This document shows, piece by piece, positions 1 through 8,754 of a DNA stretch of 36,039 nt. The stretch spans positions 1 to 36,039 of the forward strand of contig MHDI01000094.1 of NCBI GenBank assembly GCA_001804915.1. Direction: 5' to 3'. Position 1 is the stretch's first letter; every line of letters starts with the position of its first letter. A model generated the notes under the pieces. The model did no database searches. It was given only the letters and a program-made list of their open reading frames with translations, and was not told where the DNA came from. The DNA comes from Nitrospinae bacterium RIFCSPHIGHO2_02_FULL_39_82 (GTDB taxonomy: Bacteria; Nitrospinota; Nitrospinia; UBA9942). The translations under genes were made by a program, and so were the position numbers.

Positions 1-47
1 TATCTCTTAAATAAAGAGATTATTAAATAGAACAAAAACATAATAAA

Positions 48-136
48 ACCACGGAAGGACACGGATAAACACAGAAAAACAATGAAATAGTAAAAGGGTT
101 TATCTTGTCCGTGTCCATCCGTGATAAATCCGTGGT
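48..136. repeat. Imperfect palindromic repeat, ACCACGGA...TCCGTGGT, built from iterated CACGGA/TCCGTG words
   Basis: accacggaaggacacggataaacaca ... tgtccgtgtccatccgtgataaatccgtggt are inverted arms; related in layout to the copies at 29809 and 30837. Confidence 0.75.
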
Positions 137-177
137 AGTTTTATAATTTATACATAAACAAAAAGGAGGAAAGACAA

Positions 178-615
178 TTGTTTTCGCAGCCTATTCTTAA
201 TTTTAAGTTGAATAAATTCATAGTAATGATTTTTGTTTCTTTCTTTTTAATAGGTTTTTTAGAATTAAATCTTTTTGCCAAAGATGAAATTACTATCCCG
301 AATACCAAATGGGATATAGAGAAAGGCAAAAGGCTTTTTCATCATTATTGTGCTCACTGCCATGGAAAAGGGGGGAAAGGGGATGGTCCAAATGCAGTTA
401 ATCTTGACCCAAAACCGAGAGATTTCACCGATGATAAGTATATGGTTACGAGAACCAACCAGAATCTTTTTGATGTTATAAGTAAAGGTGGTGCTGCAAT
501 AGCCCGATCAACCTTTATGCCACCTTTTGACAATACCCTTTCAAAGGAGGAAATCTTAGACATAATGGCTTATATCCGTTCCTTTGCACCGGTAATAAAG
601 GGTCCCAAAGTATAG
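178..615 (+). CDS. Small secreted/membrane-anchored monoheme c-type cytochrome
   Basis: TTG start behind aggagg; N-terminal hydrophobic signal; CAHCH heme c motif; later Met-containing MPPF segment. Confidence 0.85.
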   Translation: MFSQPILNFKLNKFIVMIFVSFFLIGFLELNLFAKDEITIPNTKWDIEKGKRLFHHYCAHCHGKGGKGDGPNAVNLDPKPRDFTDDKYMVTRTNQNLFDVISKGGAAIARSTFMPPFDNTLSKEEILDIMAYIRSFAPVIKGPKV

Positions 616-633
616 AAGAGAAGAAACCATAAA

Positions 634-3006
634 ATGAGGAATGAATTAATATTTGAAGCTCAGAGACCTGCAGTCAGGAAATTGTATTGTTACTTCCTTA
701 CGATCCTTGTTCTTCTCTTTTGTGTAGGACTGCTTAGCCTCAACCCGTCCTTTGCCCAGGAGGGAAGGCAGGCCCCCACGGTAGACTACAGGGATATTCC
801 GTGGATCGGAAGCCGTAATCTCGTCTGGGTAATTGCCCAGGTTCACCTCCTCTTTGGCGGATTCGTCCTGGGTGTCCCGATCTTTGTCTGGATCTGCGAA
901 CTGATCGCGGTGAAGACAAAGGATACCCGGTACGATAAGCTGGCCAAGGAATTTACGAAACTGCTCACGGCCTCGTTTGAAATGACCGCTATGATAGGGG
1001 CCCTTTTTCTTTTTGTTCTCCTCATCTGCTATCCCAAGTTGATGAGTTACCTCACGGGTATTTTTCTGCCCACCTACTATGTGTATGTGCTCCTGTTCTT
1101 TGGGGAGACGACTACCCTCTACCTGTACTGGTCTGGGTGGGAGACCGTGCAGCGGCGCAGGGGTCTCCACCTGTTCTTGGGCTTTCTGCTCAATGTATTC
1201 GGATTCCTCATCATGATTGTGCCGAATGCCTGGGCGACTTTTCAGGCCAGCCCGGTGGTTCTCTCGGCGGGCATGGGTGCCTGGGAGAAGGCGTGGATCG
1301 CAATGCACAACCCAACCTGGTGGCCGCTAAATGTTCACCGTTTTATTTCGAATGTGGTATTAGGTGGATTCGTCTGCGGGGCATACGCCGCCATTCGGTA
1401 TCTCGGTGCCGAGTCACAGGAGGAACGGGCCCATTATGACTGGATGGGCTATGTGGGCAATTTTATCGGGATCTTCGGCCTTCTGCCCCTGCCGTTTGCC
1501 GGCTACTGGTTGACGATGGAGATCTACCGCTACAATCAGCAGATGGGAATCACCCTGATGGGAGGATTCCTCTCCTGGCTGTTCATCATCCAGGCCGTGC
1601 TGATTGGTGTCCTTTTCCTGGGAAGCAATTATTACTTCTGGCTGGGCATTGCCTACCGGACGGAAGGGGCCGAGCGGTATAAGAAGCCCATCCTGGTGAT
1701 GCTCGTGTTGCTTTTAATCTGCTTTGGGATATGGATGACGCCTCACAGCATGGTGGCCAGCCTTCAAGAAGCCCGGCAGATGGGTGGAACGCACCACCCC
1801 CTCTTGGGTGTCTTCGGTGTGATGTCGGCCAAGATGACGGTGTCTAACCTGATGATTCTGATCACATTTGTGAGCTTTCTGGTGTACTGGCGTGCGAATA
1901 AGGTAGAGACTGTCAGATGGGCAAAGGGAGCACGTCTGACGCAAGCCGTATTAATTGTCGGCGCGGGCATCTACATCATCTGGGCGGGAGTCTATGGCTA
2001 CTTTGTGCCGGCTATTGTTCGCATCTATGTGTTGTCGGTTTCACAGGTAGGAACGGTGATTGGCGTGCTGATCCTTGTGACGATCATCGCGGTGGTGTCA
2101 ATGCGCAACGCCAAAGAATCCAAACCGTTGCATTGGGGCATGATGCCGGCGCGAAGCCAATACCTACTGGTGATGAATGCGGTGATCGTGATTCTGACCA
2201 TGAGTCTAATGGGGTATGCCCGTTCGGCTTCGCGGGTCCACTGGCATATCTATGGTGTATTACAGGACACCTCTCCCCATGCTTATACCCCAGCCCTGGG
2301 ACAGGCCTCTGTGTTTATTTCAATATCCACCTTTCTGTTCTTCATTATGGTGGTCTTTCTCTTTTGGGTTATCTCCCGCACTATACGTCGCCCTGCCTTC
2401 TCAACACAGTACTTTTTCATGGTGCCCTTTATCTTCTGGGTTGTCTCCCTTCCCGAAAAGCGCGCTGTACTGACTCAGCAGATTTCGGAACGTCCCAAAT
2501 TTTTTCAAAAGACCATGGCGACCGTTTGTGGGATCCTGATCGCGTATACCTATCTTTCCCATCAAATCCCGCAGCAGATCTCTCTTCCACCCAAGCAGGA
2601 AGAGTTCAACCCATCGCAGATCAAGACCCAGGCCGATTTAGTTAAGGCGGGGCAGAAGCTTTTTTTTGGCAAGGGTCAATGTGCTCTCTGCCATTCCATC
2701 GGACCAAGCCATACGGCACGCGCACCTGATCTCCAGGGGATCGGGGCAAAACTCACGAGGGAATTTATCTACGAGTCCCTCACTCAGCCTCAAGCCTATC
2801 TCTATATGCAATATGATCAGGGGGGGACCCCAAGGCCATTTCCGGCGAAGATGCCGGCCATCAACAAATCACCCGTCGGTCTTTCTGATCCCGAGTTGTT
2901 AGCCGTTATGTCGTTTGTTCAGAGCTTGGGAGGCAAAGTCACGATACAGCCCGAGGAAGTGAAGACCTTTATGACGACGATAACTGTTTCTACAGGAGAA
3001 CCATAA
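634..3006 (+). CDS. Cytochrome bd-like oxidase (CydA-like, multi-TM) with C-terminal cytochrome c domain
   Basis: 790 aa, many TM helices, CydA-like N-terminal part, C-terminal CALCH heme c motif; resembles the bd-like oxidases known from Nitrospira. Confidence 0.75.
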   Translation: MRNELIFEAQRPAVRKLYCYFLTILVLLFCVGLLSLNPSFAQEGRQAPTVDYRDIPWIGSRNLVWVIAQVHLLFGGFVLGVPIFVWICELIAVKTKDTRYDKLAKEFTKLLTASFEMTAMIGALFLFVLLICYPKLMSYLTGIFLPTYYVYVLLFFGETTTLYLYWSGWETVQRRRGLHLFLGFLLNVFGFLIMIVPNAWATFQASPVVLSAGMGAWEKAWIAMHNPTWWPLNVHRFISNVVLGGFVCGAYAAIRYLGAESQEERAHYDWMGYVGNFIGIFGLLPLPFAGYWLTMEIYRYNQQMGITLMGGFLSWLFIIQAVLIGVLFLGSNYYFWLGIAYRTEGAERYKKPILVMLVLLLICFGIWMTPHSMVASLQEARQMGGTHHPLLGVFGVMSAKMTVSNLMILITFVSFLVYWRANKVETVRWAKGARLTQAVLIVGAGIYIIWAGVYGYFVPAIVRIYVLSVSQVGTVIGVLILVTIIAVVSMRNAKESKPLHWGMMPARSQYLLVMNAVIVILTMSLMGYARSASRVHWHIYGVLQDTSPHAYTPALGQASVFISISTFLFFIMVVFLFWVISRTIRRPAFSTQYFFMVPFIFWVVSLPEKRAVLTQQISERPKFFQKTMATVCGILIAYTYLSHQIPQQISLPPKQEEFNPSQIKTQADLVKAGQKLFFGKGQCALCHSIGPSHTARAPDLQGIGAKLTREFIYESLTQPQAYLYMQYDQGGTPRPFPAKMPAINKSPVGLSDPELLAVMSFVQSLGGKVTIQPEEVKTFMTTITVSTGEP

Positions 3007-3007
3007 A

Positions 3008-4465
3008 ATGGAAATTGAATCCATAAAACCCCTCTTAGCTGTTGCCACATCTTTGCTTGGGGCCGCGGTCATCGTGGTAACCCGCAAGTCTCCGAATATC
3101 CGTGAGGGGTGTTCGTTGGGGGCGGCGATTCTGAAGTTTCTTATCGTGGCTACGATGATCCCACCCGTCCTGGCTGGCAAGACGCTCCACATGACCCTAT
3201 TTTCATTTCTTCCCGAGGTTTCCATTGCCTTGCGGGTAGATGCCCTGGGGCTTTTATTTGCTACCACTGCCTCTTTTTTGTGGATTGTAACCACCCTTTA
3301 CTCCATTGGCTATATGCGCTCCCTCAATGAGCATGCGCAGACCCGCTACTATCTATGTTTTGCAATCACCATGTCGGCCACTATGGCGGTGGCCTTTTCG
3401 GCCAATTTATTGACGCTGTACATTTTTTACGAGCTGATCACATTCTTTACTTATCCCTTGGTGACACACAAAGAGACCGACGAGGTGTTTGCGGCAGGGA
3501 ACAAGTATATTTTTTATCTTTTGATGTCGGCGAAATTCTTTTTACTGGCCATCATCTTGACCTACGCCTTTGCCGGCACCTTGGATTTTCGTCCAAACGG
3601 CCTCTTCGCCTCTAAAGTCAACCCAACCATACTGACCCTTATCTATTTTCTTTTTCTGGTCGGGATCAGTAAGGCGGCGATCATGCCGTTTCATGCCTGG
3701 CTGCCCGCTGCCATGGTGGCTCCCGCACCTGTGAGCGCACTGCTTCACGCGGTGGCGGTTGTGAACACGGGGGTCTTCTGCGTACTACGCGTAATCTTTC
3801 ATATCTTTGGGGTAGAGTTGATGAAGGTGTTGAACCTGGGTGCCATGACGGCCCTCATCGCGTCCTTCACCATTATCATTGCTTCAATATATGCCTTCAC
3901 ACGAGATGACCTCAAAGAGCGCTTGGCCTATTCTACGATCAGCCAACTCTCGTATATCGTGCTTGGTGGGGCGCTCTTGACCTCAAGCGGCATGGCTGGC
4001 GGGATCATGCACATTGCCAACCATGCGTTTTCTAAGATTACCCTCTTCTTCTGCGCGGGTTCGATCTATGTAGCTTCGCACAAGACCCATATTTCTCAAT
4101 TGGATGGAATCGGTAAGCAGATGCCCTGGACCATGGCCGCATTTTCGATCGGGGCACTCAGCATCATCGGTATTCCGCCCCTGGCCGGATCCGTAACCAA
4201 GACATATCTGGCGAGCGGCTCCACCGTGGCATACGGGCTTCCGATCCGATATGTCTTGTGGGCAAGTCTCCTGTTAAACGCCGGCTATTTTCTTCCTATC
4301 GTGTATAAGGCCTTCTTTAAGGCGCCAAAACAGGAGGGAGCGCTACAGATCCAGGAACCCTCCTATTTTATTGTCATCCCCTTGTTCGTCTGCGCAGCCA
4401 TCTCTGTGATCTTGGGGATTTACCCCAAGTTGTTATTGGATATGATCGGGCAGGTTATTAGATGA
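3008..4465 (+). CDS. MrpD/NuoM-like proton-conducting membrane transporter subunit
   Basis: 485 aa polytopic protein; segments such as LLTLYIFYELITFFTYPLVTH, GISKAAIMPFHAWLPAAMVAPAPVSALLHAVAVVNTG and DDLKERLAYSTISQLSYI typical of the NuoL/M/N and MrpA/D superfamily. Confidence 0.85.
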   Translation: MEIESIKPLLAVATSLLGAAVIVVTRKSPNIREGCSLGAAILKFLIVATMIPPVLAGKTLHMTLFSFLPEVSIALRVDALGLLFATTASFLWIVTTLYSIGYMRSLNEHAQTRYYLCFAITMSATMAVAFSANLLTLYIFYELITFFTYPLVTHKETDEVFAAGNKYIFYLLMSAKFFLLAIILTYAFAGTLDFRPNGLFASKVNPTILTLIYFLFLVGISKAAIMPFHAWLPAAMVAPAPVSALLHAVAVVNTGVFCVLRVIFHIFGVELMKVLNLGAMTALIASFTIIIASIYAFTRDDLKERLAYSTISQLSYIVLGGALLTSSGMAGGIMHIANHAFSKITLFFCAGSIYVASHKTHISQLDGIGKQMPWTMAAFSIGALSIIGIPPLAGSVTKTYLASGSTVAYGLPIRYVLWASLLLNAGYFLPIVYKAFFKAPKQEGALQIQEPSYFIVIPLFVCAAISVILGIYPKLLLDMIGQVIR

Positions 4466-4468
4466 ATC

Positions 4469-5203
4469 TTGAAAAATATTTGGGGCAGCATGATTAAAAA
4501 ACCTTCTATTTTAATAAAGGCAGTTATTTTTCTTATATTGATATATACAGGATTAAGGCTGATAAAGCCACCCCTTCCATTCAGCCTGCTCTTTATGTAT
4601 ATGACCATCTCTATATTGGGAGTACTTGTATGGGTAACATTATACGAAGATACGATGAAGGAGTTCTTTAATCCTATCGTTAATTTCCTTTCTGGTGAGG
4701 GGCTTACTGGCTTGAAGAAAAATTTAAGAATTGCAATTCTGATAATATTTCCCTTGTGGGTAGGATTTTTTACCTATTCAAAAATTGCACCTAAAAATCA
4801 ACCACCTCTGGAGGCAAGGGTTATACACCCCTCTCCACCTATAGAATATACCGGCATTGAGATCACTGTTGAAGACAGTGAAGAGACTGTCTCTGAAGGT
4901 GCGACTATATATTACGACAAGTGCATATTCTGTCATGGTGACCAGTTGGATGGTAATGGTGCAGAGGCGTTAGCAATGAATCCCCCGCCGGCAAATTTTA
5001 GAGACGCGGGAACTATTGCCCAGCTTCAGGAGTCATACCTCTTCTGGAGAATACTCAAGGGCGGAGAGGGACTACCTGTAGAATCCACTCCATGGAAATC
5101 AGCCATGCCGCCATGGGAAGGGAGGCTGACCGAGGAGGAAATCTGGAAGGTCATAAAATATTTATATAAGGAAACAGGACATTCACCGAGGACATGGAAA
5201 TGA
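4469..5203 (+). CDS. Membrane-anchored monoheme cytochrome c (about three TM helices then heme domain)
   Basis: CIFCH motif in GATIYYDKCIFCHGDQLDGNG; hydrophobic N-terminal segments. Start could be TTG 4469 or ATG 4490. Confidence 0.8.
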   Translation: MKNIWGSMIKKPSILIKAVIFLILIYTGLRLIKPPLPFSLLFMYMTISILGVLVWVTLYEDTMKEFFNPIVNFLSGEGLTGLKKNLRIAILIIFPLWVGFFTYSKIAPKNQPPLEARVIHPSPPIEYTGIEITVEDSEETVSEGATIYYDKCIFCHGDQLDGNGAEALAMNPPPANFRDAGTIAQLQESYLFWRILKGGEGLPVESTPWKSAMPPWEGRLTEEEIWKVIKYLYKETGHSPRTWK

Positions 5204-6735
5204 TACAATTTAAAATTGATAAAAAGTGGTATTTAATTTATACAATATTTGTTATTTTTATTATTTTACTACCCCTATTAACCTCTTATGCAGGAGAGAA
5301 GGATATTGGAGCTATGGTTACATCAAAATTTATCAAGGGTGATATATCAGATGACCCAAATTCCCCTGTATGGGAGCAGGTACCCACAGCTCAATTCCCC
5401 TTATTTTCCCAGGTAAGATTTGAACCCAGATGGTTTGACGGCAAAGTAAGGTCAATATCTGTTCGCTCTATAAACAATGGAGATAAGATTGCCTTTCTAT
5501 TGGAGTGGGAAGATAAAACAGAGGATAGAAAAGGGGATGGGCTTAAAGATGGTGTTGCCATTGAGTTTCCTGTTGGAAAGGAAAAGGCGCATTTCTCTCA
5601 TGCTTCAAGGATGGAACAGCTTCCGGGTGGAAAGGTTAATATATGGCACTGGAAGGCAGGCTCAACAGATATAAAGGATATGAATGCAGAGGGGTTAGGG
5701 ACTTTAACCGTTCAAGAGCATCAGGATGTTACCGGTAAAAACTTTTGGAATAATAATAAATGGAAGGTAGTTTTTTTAAGAAGATTAAGTAATTCCGATA
5801 ATAATGATGTCCAGTTTCAACCTAAGGAGTATAAGGAGTATAAAGATATTGCATTTGCAGTATGGGATGGTTCTAATGAAGAGCAGGGTGCGCAAAAGAC
5901 AATCTCATCGTGGTATTATCTGCAGGTAGAAGTCCCTCCAAATAGAATGATATATGCCTACAGTTTAATTGCAGTTGTTGTGGCAGGGTTATTTGAGTTT
6001 GTTATAATCAGGAAGTTAAAAGGTATAAAAAAGGGGGTCTTATCATTAATTTTGCTCTTTGTAATTTTGAATGGATGTTTTAGAAATGAAACTGCAGAGA
6101 GGGGAAAGAACCTCTATGCAAAATATTGTTCCTCATGCCATGGGAAAAAAGGGAGAGGGGATGGTTTCAATGCAGCATATTTAGACCCGAAACCAAGAGA
6201 CCACACTGACAGCAAAGAAGAGTATATGGTAGCGAAAGACAATAAAAAGCTTTTTGATGTTGTGTCTAAAGGGGGGAGAGGTATTGCAAAATCACCGTTA
6301 ATGCCCCCATTTGGCAATACTCTTTCTGAAGGCGAAATATGGAGTGTGGTTGCATATATGAGAACCCTTCACAAAAATAAATTTGAAAAAATAACTATAC
6401 AGGAAACGGAAAAAGTAGTTAAAAAGAAAACACATCTTAAGATTGAAAAAATTAATTTTGAAAATGTTGAATCCCTGTCAGAGGATATAAGTCGTGGAGA
6501 AAGGCTTTTTAAGGAAAAATATGGCTGTTACTCCTGCCACAGAATTGGAGAGAAGGGGGGTGTAATTGGATCACCGTTAGATAGGGTTGGGTTTAGATTA
6601 AATGCAGACTGGATATTTAGATGGATATCAAACCCTCAAACTATTAAACCGGATACTATTATGCCAAATTTTGGTATGCCTGATAGGGATGCGAGATTTA
6701 TAGTCTCATACCTGAAATCTCTTAAGGGGATTTAA
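5194..6735 (+). CDS. Ethylbenzene dehydrogenase gamma-like heme-binding domain, TM helix, then two cytochrome c domains
   Basis: N-terminal signal, EB_dh-like region (RSINNGDKIAFLLEWEDKTED...DGVAIEFPV), TM about residues 250-275, then CSSCH and CYSCH motifs. Confidence 0.7.
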   Translation: MEMIQFKIDKKWYLIYTIFVIFIILLPLLTSYAGEKDIGAMVTSKFIKGDISDDPNSPVWEQVPTAQFPLFSQVRFEPRWFDGKVRSISVRSINNGDKIAFLLEWEDKTEDRKGDGLKDGVAIEFPVGKEKAHFSHASRMEQLPGGKVNIWHWKAGSTDIKDMNAEGLGTLTVQEHQDVTGKNFWNNNKWKVVFLRRLSNSDNNDVQFQPKEYKEYKDIAFAVWDGSNEEQGAQKTISSWYYLQVEVPPNRMIYAYSLIAVVVAGLFEFVIIRKLKGIKKGVLSLILLFVILNGCFRNETAERGKNLYAKYCSSCHGKKGRGDGFNAAYLDPKPRDHTDSKEEYMVAKDNKKLFDVVSKGGRGIAKSPLMPPFGNTLSEGEIWSVVAYMRTLHKNKFEKITIQETEKVVKKKTHLKIEKINFENVESLSEDISRGERLFKEKYGCYSCHRIGEKGGVIGSPLDRVGFRLNADWIFRWISNPQTIKPDTIMPNFGMPDRDARFIVSYLKSLKGI

Positions 6736-6789
6736 AATTAATAATCCAGTGATAAACATAACATTTAACTAAAACAAAGGGAGGTAAAA

Positions 6790-8274
6790 ATGTTCAAGAG
6801 ATTTTCAATGACATTATTCATATTAATATTAAGTTTAATGACCTCTTCTTCAAAAGTGTTAGCTGAAGAGTCGCCATTTATCGGTTATAGTGGAGGGGGA
6901 TATAATGGTAAATTGATGATATTCAGTATCCCGGGGTTAGAACTCTTAAAGGAGGTATCAATCGGTGTAGATATTCGTGGTCCAGTTACGGATGGGAAAA
7001 ATCTCTTTGTAGTGGATAAGGCACAGAATATTGTTTCAATAATTGACCTTTCAAACTCATCGGTAAAAAAGAACATAAAACTTTCTGATGGTTTTGGGCC
7101 GAATTCAATAGCTGTCTCTAAAGATGGTAAAAATGTTTATATTGCCGGAGAACTGAGTGGAAAAGTGGCAGCAGTTTCTGTGGAGTCAGATAAAATGGTT
7201 GCCCTCGCTCTACAGCCTATGCCGAGTTCGCCAAATTTTATTGCCATTACACCGGATGGGAAACATTGTCTGGTAAGTGACTATACCAATAACAGGGTAC
7301 TCCGTATATCCACATCTCCTTTTAAATTAGATAAGGAGATTAAGGTGAGGGGACCTTATGGAATTACTGTTACGCCTGATGGAAAATATGCACTGGTAAG
7401 CAGTAAATTTTCTGCCTCCCTTATTTTTATTGACCTCAAAAATTTCAAAATAGAAAAGACTTTAAAGACAGGTGCAGTCCCAATGAATATCGTAGTTGAT
7501 TCAAAGGGTGCCTTTGCCTATCAATCTCAGCATGCAAGTAGTGAGATAATAAAGATTGATATTGAAAAAAAGGAGGTTGCAGGGAGATTCACAGTAAAAC
7601 ATAACCCTGGTAATATCTCTATTTCCCCTGATGACAAGTATCTGATATCTTCCAATAAGTTTTCAACAGGTATATATGATAAGCTATATTCAAATATTTC
7701 TGATAAAGGCGGAGCTGTTACTCCGCAAAATATGGAGGTCATAGAGATAGGGAGTGGGAAGTCTGTAAAACAGGTGGCTATATCAGGAGACATTTCTGAT
7801 ACAGTTATACTTACGAAGGGTTCTGTGAAGGATGCATCCCTAAAAAGCAGTGGTCAATTTGTTAAACAAGGAGGTAAACCAGATTTGGCGCCAAAAGAAG
7901 GCGTTAAAATAAGTTACACTGCGGCTGATGATAGACCACCCGGGACATTTGATGCTGAAGATGGGGCTATAGAGATAAGACTGAAGGCACTCTCATATAT
8001 CTTTACCCCAAATACTGTAAATGTCTTTAAGGGGGATACAGTTAGATTTATAATAACAAATATAGATGAAAAGGCGCTCTTTATAGATAAACCCGATGTA
8101 GTTCATGGTTTTACTATCAATGGATTAGGAAAACAGACGAATGTGCTTTTACCAAGGGGGGTATCAGCTGTAGTAGAATTTAAGGCTGACAAAAAGGGGA
8201 TATATAATTTTTATTGCAGCAATTTCTGTGGTCCTGTGCATCATGAGATGAGAGGGACACTTATAGTCGAATAA
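6790..8274 (+). CDS. Secreted YVTN-type beta-propeller with C-terminal CuA cupredoxin domain (nitrous-oxide-reductase-like, CuZ histidines absent)
   Basis: Repeated TPDGKYALVS/SPDDKYLIS propeller motifs; C-terminal VVHGF ... CSNFCGPVHHEMRG matching the CxxxCxxxHxxM CuA motif; RBS gggagg. Confidence 0.8.
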   Translation: MFKRFSMTLFILILSLMTSSSKVLAEESPFIGYSGGGYNGKLMIFSIPGLELLKEVSIGVDIRGPVTDGKNLFVVDKAQNIVSIIDLSNSSVKKNIKLSDGFGPNSIAVSKDGKNVYIAGELSGKVAAVSVESDKMVALALQPMPSSPNFIAITPDGKHCLVSDYTNNRVLRISTSPFKLDKEIKVRGPYGITVTPDGKYALVSSKFSASLIFIDLKNFKIEKTLKTGAVPMNIVVDSKGAFAYQSQHASSEIIKIDIEKKEVAGRFTVKHNPGNISISPDDKYLISSNKFSTGIYDKLYSNISDKGGAVTPQNMEVIEIGSGKSVKQVAISGDISDTVILTKGSVKDASLKSSGQFVKQGGKPDLAPKEGVKISYTAADDRPPGTFDAEDGAIEIRLKALSYIFTPNTVNVFKGDTVRFIITNIDEKALFIDKPDVVHGFTINGLGKQTNVLLPRGVSAVVEFKADKKGIYNFYCSNFCGPVHHEMRGTLIVE

Positions 8275-8287
8275 AGGGGGGGATAAG

Positions 8288-8728
8288 ATGAAAAGATATT
8301 TATTTATGCTATTTATTTTTACCTTTTTTCTTTTTGGTTTTACATTGTCTTTATATGCCCTTTCTGCTGATGAATTTCTTGAAAAGGTCAAATTTACAGG
8401 CAAGCCTGTTGCAAAGAAGGGGAATCCTGCCGAAGGGAAGGAGAATTATGCAATGTTCTGCACAAATTGCCATGGTGAGAAGGGCGAGGGTAATGGACCA
8501 GTAGCAAGTGTGGCAAAGATGGACCCTAAACCGAAAAATCATACAGATGGAAAATATATGAATGAAAGGAAGAGTGAAGATTTGTTTAAAGTTATAAAAC
8601 TCGGAGGGAAGGGAGTGGATAAATCTGTTTATATGCCGGCATTTGGTATGATTCTGTCCGAAGAAGAAATTTGGAATCTAATAGCCTATTTACGCACAAT
8701 AGCAGCACCACCATATTCCGGAAATTGA
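8288..8728 (+). CDS. Small secreted monoheme c-type cytochrome
   Basis: Signal peptide; CTNCHGEKGEGNGP; paralogous to 178-615. Confidence 0.85.
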   Translation: MKRYLFMLFIFTFFLFGFTLSLYALSADEFLEKVKFTGKPVAKKGNPAEGKENYAMFCTNCHGEKGEGNGPVASVAKMDPKPKNHTDGKYMNERKSEDLFKVIKLGGKGVDKSVYMPAFGMILSEEEIWNLIAYLRTIAAPPYSGN

Positions 8729-8754
8729 AAGAATTCAGACTTAAGGGAGGTTTT

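Noticed and set aside
2-20. Small hairpin atctctt-aaata-aagagat as a terminator of an upstream gene
   Set aside because: AT-rich weak stem, no clear T-tract, and the upstream context is outside the window.
646-1308. 220-aa minus-strand ORF inside the oxidase gene
   Set aside because: Antisense open frame expected in GC-rich coding sequence; composition is Arg/Gln/His rich with no family resemblance. The same applies to 1714-1944, 1917-2645 and similar ORFs.
3008-4465. Part of a complex I or full Mrp operon
   Set aside because: No other nuo or mrp genes flank it; neighbours are an oxidase and cytochromes.
6790-8274. True nitrous oxide reductase (nosZ)
   Set aside because: The CuA motif is present, but the propeller lacks the CuZ histidines and no nosR/D/F/Y/L genes are nearby.
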